Positions 57,769 to 64,000 of a stretch of 64,000 nt of DNA are shown here, in pieces (position 1 is the stretch's first letter; each line of letters opens with the position of its first letter). The position numbers and the translations under genes were made by a program. The stretch is from Evernia prunastri (lineage: Eukaryota > Ascomycota > Lecanoromycetes > Lecanorales > Parmeliaceae), in NCBI GenBank assembly GCA_003184365.1, contig NKYR01000121.1:37869-101868 (forward strand), given 5' to 3'. A model generated the notes under the pieces. That model searched no databases and had not been told where the DNA came from. It saw nothing but the letters and a program-made list of their open reading frames with translations.

Positions 57769-60268
57769 ATGGCTGACCGTGAGACTGGTACTGTCAAGGT
57801 GAGCTCCTTCTCTCCCCGCTCATCATCATCATGACAAAGATGACGAGACGCCAGAAATGGAATGAGAAGGGGTTCGGATTCATCGAGCGCGATGGCATGG
57901 GCGATAGGTCAATTTCCCCTCCGCCCAGCGCTCACACTCTTAGCCCTTCCCCGAGGCTTCCACCTCTCGCCAGTTGCCATAGCTAAACAACAGACACTAA
58001 GATCTCACTCTAGCATCTTCGTCCACGCTCGAGACACCGTGAATCGACAAGCACTGATACCTGGCTCTAAAGTCTCTTTCTTCTATGAGGCTGACGAGAA
58101 AGGCGGCAAGGCGAAAGATGTTGCTGTCGAGGAGATGGCAGAGGCTGTTGAGCTGGACGAAGCGCCAAGAGAAATGGGCACAGTCAAGGTACGCTTCACG
58201 GCGTCGTCGAATCTGCTTGGTCACTTCGTGGCCTTCTACTACCATGATGCTGTGGAGAGACGGGAGCTGACGAAATTAAAATCAACAGCGCTGGAATGCA
58301 GACAAAGGCTTCGGATTCATTGGGCGCGTGAATGGAGAGGCAGAGTAAGCTTACCTGCGTCGATATCGTTCTATCGTCTCTCGCTACTCTCTTGGCGATT
58401 GGCATCACGAGGCTGACCGTCTTCAGTAGTGCCTTCTTTCACAAGAAATCGTTCGGTGGATATGACGAGCCCTACATTGGAGAAGCGGTTTCGTTCATTT
58501 TCGAGGAAGGCCCCAAGGGCGCAGCCGCCACCAAGGTCCAACACGAGGAGGGCGGGATGGCTAATGGGGGAAATCCTGCCGAAGATGAGGGGGTGCGCGA
58601 GATGGGTACGGTGAAGGTATGCATGAGAGCTCGACACAGCTACTAGGCCACGCTGCTTGTGACAGCATTTTGCTAATAAGGAGCTGTGATCTAGCGCTGG
58701 CATGCTGATAAGGGTTTCGGCTTCATCGGACGTGTCAGTGGAGAGGAAGAGTAAGCTCATCTGTTTACTGCCTTCAGTCCTAGTATCTTATTTTTTATCA
58801 CCGAGGCCAGAATCTGACCGTGTACTGCAGCGCGTTTTTCCACAAGAAATCCTTCCCTGGCAGCGATGAGCCATATATCGGTCAAAATGTGTCGTTCGTC
58901 TTCGAGGAGGGACCTAAGGGTGCAGCGGCAGTCAAAGTGAAAGAAGAAGAAGGCGGTGTCGCTGAGCCAGAAGAGGAAGAGGGGGAGCGAGAAATGGGCA
59001 AGGTCAAGGTATAGAAACCCCATTCAGCGATACACCTTTCCCGTCGCCAAACCGCCTAGAGTTTGGCTGACTATTCCTCAGACCTACAGCGAGGAAAAAG
59101 GCTTCGCGTTTATTGTCAGATGTGTTGACGCCACGGAAATCTTCGGTCACAAGCGCGAATTCCCCCAGGGCGTTGAACCCTACGTCGGACAACCTGTCTC
59201 TTTCGCCTACGAGATTACGGAGAAGGGCGGTACTGCCAAGAAGGTATTGGATCCTGCGTGGCGGATTCGAGCTTAGCTAATAACGTGAAAAGATTTGTGT
59301 GGAGGATAGTGTCCCAGACATTCCATTCTCAGACGAAGGCCGCGACTTCGGGACTATCAAGGTTGACATATCTCTCCCATCACCTCTATCAATCATCCTG
59401 ACAACACTACAGAACTTTAACGCTGAGAAGGGCTTTGGCTTTATTGTCGCACGAAAGGATGGCGAAGAGTAAGCTCCTACATCCTTCCTGCTACCGATCG
59501 GAAGGAAAAAAAAAGTTGCTAACAGGCAATGAAGAGTGCGATTTTTCGAAAAAGCTCTTAACGATGTCCCGCCCGAGAAGAATACTTGTGTGTCCTTTGT
59601 CCGGGAGGAAGGCGACAAAGGATCTCTTGCCAAAGATCTCCGCAAAGAGGACCCAGAACGCGTGGCGCGTGTGACCGCCAAGATTCACTACGGCAAAGTA
59701 GTGGTATGGTACAGCCTCTGTTTCATTCAAGCTTCCGCTGATCCACACTAGATATACAAAGATCCACCACGTACCAAGCCAGATTCTGGCTACGGTTTCA
59801 TCGTTGAACTTAACCAGCTACATCTCAAGAAGCCCAAGAAGTACGCTGTGACAGCCTTACCCATTGTATCGGCTTGGCCATTTGCTGAATACAATACAGG
59901 CATTACTTTCACATGTGGGAAATTGAGACTCCAGATGACGAAGGGGGCATAGGTTAGACTCCCCCTTTTCAAAACTTTTAGACTACTGCGGTCATCTATT
60001 TTCTGACAGATAATCATCTGCTCCAGCTCAAAGCAAAAAAAGCTGACTCGTCACAGACCTAGATACCACGGTCTCCTTCATCATCGTTCCTGCGAGGAAA
60101 GGCTTCCAAGCTGCCGCCGTTACTATCGCCGAACCTCCCACGGAAGAGGAAGCCGACAAGGGAGATGAGACGCCGTTGGAGTCAGCGATGGAAGAGATGC
60201 ATGTCAGCGAAGCCAATGAGACCACCACTGATGCTCCATCCGCCGACTGGGGCAGTGGAGGATGGTGA
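57769..60268 (+). CDS. Protein with six tandem cold-shock domains, 14 exons
   Basis: Exons: 57769-57798, 57855-57907, 58014-58188, 58289-58344, 58430-58616, 58695-58750, 58831-59008, 59082-59243, 59293-59361, 59413-59468, 59535-59703, 59752-59840, 59900-59952, 60057-60268; 514 residues. Modules start after GTVK/GKVK/GTIK at residues 11, 87, 168, 246, 323 and 398. RNP1-like motifs: KGFGFIERD, KGFGFIGRV (twice), KGFAFIVRC, KGFGFIVAR, SGYGFIVEL. RNP2-like motifs: SIFVHARD, AFFHKKSF (twice), EIFGHKREF, RFFEKALN, HYFHMWE, so the later modules diverge. Modules 2 and 3 are about 84% identical. Acidic linkers separate them; the tail ends WGSGGW. Cold-shock domains bind single-stranded RNA/DNA; a multi-domain array suggests an RNA chaperone or translation/mRNA-stability factor in the cytoplasm. 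Intron phases alternate 0 (module boundary) and 2 (between RNP1 and RNP2), except module 4, which lacks the inner intron. Confidence 0.88.
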
Positions 60269-60846
60269 TCGTGTGAGGGTGCGCGAGCTGCTTAGAGAAT
60301 GAGACTTGATAATTGCATGCGATTGGATGTACTAGCAAATGCTGATGATTGAAATTTTTACTGTACATTGTATGGCATCAGATCTCCACTTTCACCCGGT
60401 AGACAGCACATTGATGTTGAAACCTCATCCCGTAATTCTCTAGTGATAAAATCTGTCAGTGGTCAAGACTCATGTGCTGCAGAGGAGCGATGAGCTCAGA
60501 AAGGTAAAGAGTTCGCGTGTCTCCTTAGCCCCTACATAGTCAGCCGTCGTCGTCGCATAGTGTACAACAACCGTTTGCTCTTCTTGGCTACAGCTAGAAG
60601 ATCCCAGGCACGCTTCGTCAGAGTGTCGGCATGTCGCCGTCATAGGGACAGTCTCAATGATCTCGGACTTCTACTCCCATTTTTTTTTTTGCTAGTTGTA
60701 TAGCTCCTCGGAACGGGTTGGTTTCCGCGATGAATAGATCTATAGATGCTTGCTGTGAAAGAGATGGGGGCCAGGATATGTGTTGAAATTGCACTCCGGT
60801 TGAGATGTCTTCCTTGCTTCTGCAACCATGGCATATCTTACGGCGG

Positions 60847-61090
60847 TTTTTCCCAGTTGTCTTGATACATAGTCTTCTGTGCTTGGCGAGTAGTTAAAAA
60901 ATTGTAATTTTGTCCGTAATTGTGGGAGACGCAATGTGCTACCGAAAAGGGTGGATACTTGAAGAGCTATTTTCCCAGTTGCCTCAATACATAATCTTCT
61001 GTGCTTGATCAGTGAGGGATTTCAAGTTGCTTACAATTGTGCGAGACGCAATGTGCTTTCCATATAGGTGAACACTTTGAGATTTATTTT
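60847..61090. repeat. Divergent tandem duplication, ~122-bp unit
   Basis: Copy A (from 60847) and copy B (from about 60969) share CCCAGTTG, TACATA(G/A)TCTTCTGTGCTTG and GAGACGCAATGTGCT at a constant offset of about 122 bp. Mismatches between them are numerous. Confidence 0.65.
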
Positions 61091-61197
61091 GAGTCGCGAA
61101 AATCAAGATAGATAGGAGTTGTAATAGCTTGAATTTCAACGATGCTTGTCTTCTAGGCTTGAAACCTTCTAGGAGAGCTCGTGAGGGTAATATCATG

Positions 61198-61290
61198 TTG
61201 GGGTGGAAGTAATTTACACCCTACCCAGATACTCTTTGGATAGCGCACCTGGGGGTACCTTTCGGCGCAGGGTGTGATTTACCGCCCCAA
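61198..61290. repeat. Short imperfect inverted-repeat element (93 bp)
   Basis: The left arm TTGGGGTGG...TTTACACCCT and the right arm AGGGTGTGATTTACCGCCCCAA are imperfect inverted copies about 22-25 bp long, separated by ~46 bp. It could be a tiny MITE or a structured transcript end. No target duplication was recognised. Confidence 0.4.
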
Positions 61291-62375
61291 GTTGTGATAG
61301 CTGTAAAGACGAGTTGAAAGATCAATCGATTATGTGATATAGGGGTAACAGTGGGATGATGGGATCTGTCGGTTGGTGAATGTTACAAGAATTTAATATT
61401 CATTCTACACAAGTTCTCACTTTACATGGTGAGAGACTTCTCAGCTCCGAGCACAGGCGAAGAGGCTGGTCGATCTTTTGAGATAGTGCTGGCACAGTCC
61501 TCGGCAAACGGATTCGATTTAACAAAACTAGAGGCGTGAGGGGGGTTTTCCCAGGTAAAAATGCAGGTTAAAGTTGCTATCTTTAAAGACGGTCATGCAG
61601 AAAACGGGCCCGACTGCTTTCTTAGTTAAGGGGAGCGCAGATCAGATTTGCTGTGCTCATGCTCGGGGAAGATCCTGCCAAAAAAAAAAGACGGATTTGA
61701 CTGCATTGACGGTGAAAATCGGAACTACTGTCTTCCGGTGCAAGCTGTTAAATGCAATTTGGGGGACTGTATGAGTGTGAGATTTTTGGTATTATTACAT
61801 CTTTGCAGAATTGTGACTGAATAACGAGTACATGCCTGCTCCCTTATCAAGCTACGCTGCTGACACTTGACCGTTCACGGTTCCTCCTCGTTCACCCACC
61901 ATCCAAGCTTGCTAAAAGAGGGAACCGAGAGAAACGCGAGGTTTCTGTTCCTTGAGTAGAGTACCTAGCACTTGATGTACTTTGAATGATACAATGCAAC
62001 AATCAGAAACCCCGTTGTGCGCAACAACTGTAGCAGAAAGTGGTCGGCATGCTCTTGGGGAAGAGTAAATCCATGTCGAAATAACGATTATTCAACATTG
62101 ATCTTGGCAGAGCCTTCACTGCTTTGCTAGACAAACCGGTTGCTTTTAAACCTCAGCCAACGCTAGTGTATGATACCGGAGGGTCTTTAGGCCGGAGACT
62201 GGGGCAGCCACATACCTTGATTAGTAAGAGATCCACATAGTAATCACGGTACCCGCGTGCCTCCTCCCTGCTTCCTTCTCCATACCTCGCTGTCGCCATT
62301 GATTCCACATTCCACCCCACACCCTCATACTTCGTGAATCGTGTAATAGCTAGCAAATCGCGTCATCTCTTCATT

Positions 62376-64000
62376 ATGACGTCGCAAGAGCTTGTCGTTC
62401 GCCAGCCTCCTCAGTATGGCGGCTTCGAGGATACTCAGGAAGAGTTGGATTGGTACGGTAGCAACCCCGAGGGTATCGATCGTCGTACCCCGGAGGCCAT
62501 GTATCCAGACGAGGTCCTTGACGTCGTCGCTAAGGAGGATGAGGAGGTTAGCGATGGCGAATGGAGCAGACCCACATATTCTGACGCGTCTAGATCACCG
62601 TCACCAAGGCCTTCTTCCTCCGCTCCCTCCCTAAAGCGTAAAGCCTCCGGTGATGTCGTCGCCCCCAAGAAGGCCCGGAAGGGTAGCAAGCGGAGCAAAC
62701 CGGTCCCTACCATGTCCCCCGAGGCCGTGTCAACAATACTAAAATTGCCTCCCCATACTCCCGAGACGCGTCAGGCTGTTTTTTCGTTGAATGCGCCCGT
62801 GTCATGGACAGCAGAGCAGTACGAGGCGTATTGGCCATTGATGGACAATCTCTGGGTATGCAACAAGCCCAATAACGCGATGACTGGTAAAGGCACTCAG
62901 TCCTCCTACTGGTGGTGTCGTCTACACAAGGGGGAGACTGTTAGCGAGACTCATGGGCAAAAAAATAAGCAACTGCGACACGTCCCTCCCTGTGGTATGA
63001 AGCTGAAAATGGTGAAAGCATTCAGCCAATCTGACAGCAGTATCTTAATGACTGTTGTACTCTCGCTTCATTTGGATAAGAAGAGTCCCTGCCAGCAGCA
63101 TAATCACGAGCGTGATTACGTCGATCAGGTCAAAATCAATTCCTTCGTCATGACTGCCGCTGGTGAAGCTGTTTCCAAAGGCTGGCAGATTGCCTCGATC
63201 TATAGCAATTTGAGAGGCGTCAAATGGACTGGAAACCTTTCTGCCCTGGAGGCTGCTGGTGGGAAGCACCTAAAGCTATTGCACTGCCATAACGCCGGCG
63301 CCGAATGGAAGAAGTCTCATCCTGACGGGCGCATTCAAGGTGCCAAAGATGCATGGGAAATCCAGTGGGCTGACTGTCTGACGTCACTGGAAACAATGGA
63401 GGGCGTGCGCAGTGCTAATATCGAGGCCCGAAGAGATATCGACAGTGAGATGGCCCATGGTACCGTGTTTGCAAAGAGATGTGAGTCTTATCCACCGATT
63501 TTTTTCTGTAGAGGCTATGGTTCGCTAACCGGCTAAAGCTCCGCTACTGTTTCTTCGCCGGCGTGGTCACCTCGCCTTAATGGACTCTACTCATAATAGC
63601 AACACTCTTAAATGGAAGCTATTTACCATTATGGCACGCAGCGAGCACGGAAGGTGGATCCCCTGTGCCCACATGCTCTCGCTAACTGAGGACGGTAACA
63701 TTATTGGTGCCTTTTTAAGGAGAGTCAAGGCTTGGTGTGGTGGCAGAGGCGCATGGCGTCTTCGCTACATGGTTACAGACGACTCAGCAGCTGAACAGAA
63801 GGCTGTTCGACTAGCCTTCGGAGGCCTTGATGAAGGTGAGCAAGAGGTGGACCATTTTCTATGCCGGAAGCATAGCGAACGCACCTTGAAGCGAGAATTA
63901 GGGGGTGAGGGGTGTAAGAAGTCATTCGAACACCTCTACAAGGCCCTCTACTATCGATTTTCGGCGCATGGATGTATAGAAGAGATCAACTCTGCAATTG
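62376..64000 (+). CDS. MULE-type transposase-like protein (continues beyond window)
   Basis: Exons 62376-63480 and 63539-64000 (partial); intron of 58 nt. The N-terminal ~115 residues are acidic and Ser-rich with a basic nuclear-localisation-like patch (KKARKGSKRSK). Next is a Trp/Cys/His region (YWWCRLHKG, RHVPPCGMKL, KKSPCQQHNHERDYV) typical of the DNA-binding part of fungal MULE/FAR1-type proteins. The transposase core begins after the splice: LALMDSTHNSN (first Asp), MVTDDSAAEQKAV (second Asp), DHFLCRKHSERTLKREL. The reading frame is intact as far as visible, unlike the MULE at 24.9 kb, with which it shares little sequence. It may be a live element or a domesticated gene; terminal repeats lie outside or were not recognised. 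Confidence 0.7.

Larger units (their letters stand above)
60269..62375. other. 2.1-kb intergenic region with small repeats
   Basis: No gene seen. Contains a divergent tandem duplication (60847-61090) and a short inverted-repeat element (61198-61290). The last part is the leader of the transposase-like gene. Confidence 0.45.

Noticed and set aside
1..64000. tRNA or rRNA genes, CRISPR arrays
   Set aside because: I saw no sequence with a convincing A/B box and cloverleaf, no rRNA-like stretch and no spaced direct repeats. A tRNA scan would be needed to exclude tRNAs fully.

Overview
The window is nuclear DNA from a filamentous ascomycete (Pezizomycotina). The evidence is dense short introns (about 45-80 nt, GT-AG), a group X-type hybrid histidine kinase, Pth11/SAT4-type rhodopsin-domain and CorA-like membrane proteins, and AT-rich islands around transposons that look like repeat-induced point mutation (RIP) relics. 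Most genes are split into many small exons, so single open reading frames are misleading. I rebuilt the gene models by hand from splice signals, reading-frame continuity and family motifs; exon coordinates are in each entry.

Layout. 1-10.6 kb (minus strand): 5' part of the histidine kinase, a WW-domain protein, an unresolved 2-kb stretch and a 12-exon cytochrome P450. 11.2-16.5 kb: a transposon block with three 185-bp LTRs, a coding-free LTR element, a LINE 3' fragment, a 639-bp N gap and a TA-flanked MITE. 17.3-25 kb: a secreted S10 serine carboxypeptidase (15 exons), the tRNA deaminase subunit TAD3, and a convergent flavocytochrome b2-type FMN dehydrogenase whose 5' end has been replaced by a Mutator-like element (MULE, 24.9-28.3 kb). 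30-39 kb: an SDR oxidoreductase, a C2H2 zinc-finger protein, two small secreted proteins and a small coiled-coil protein. 40.9-54 kb: rhodopsin-domain membrane protein, CorA-like transporter, an orphan protein with a Pro/Ala repeat, a Ser/Thr-rich surface protein with an in-frame TGA, an acyltransferase and a RING protein. 57.8-60.3 kb: a 14-exon gene for six tandem cold-shock domains. 62.4-64 kb: the start of a second MULE-type transposase.

How they fit together. I see no biosynthetic cluster or operon-like unit. It is ordinary gene space (signalling, transport, redox, secretion, tRNA editing) interrupted by transposons. The two most interesting loci are the hexa-cold-shock-domain gene, whose repeating intron phases show growth by exon-pair duplication, and the MULE insertion whose terminal inverted repeat is in frame with the FMN dehydrogenase and offers it a start codon.

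Limits: splice models are manual, there is no transcript support, and family calls rest on motif recognition rather than searches.
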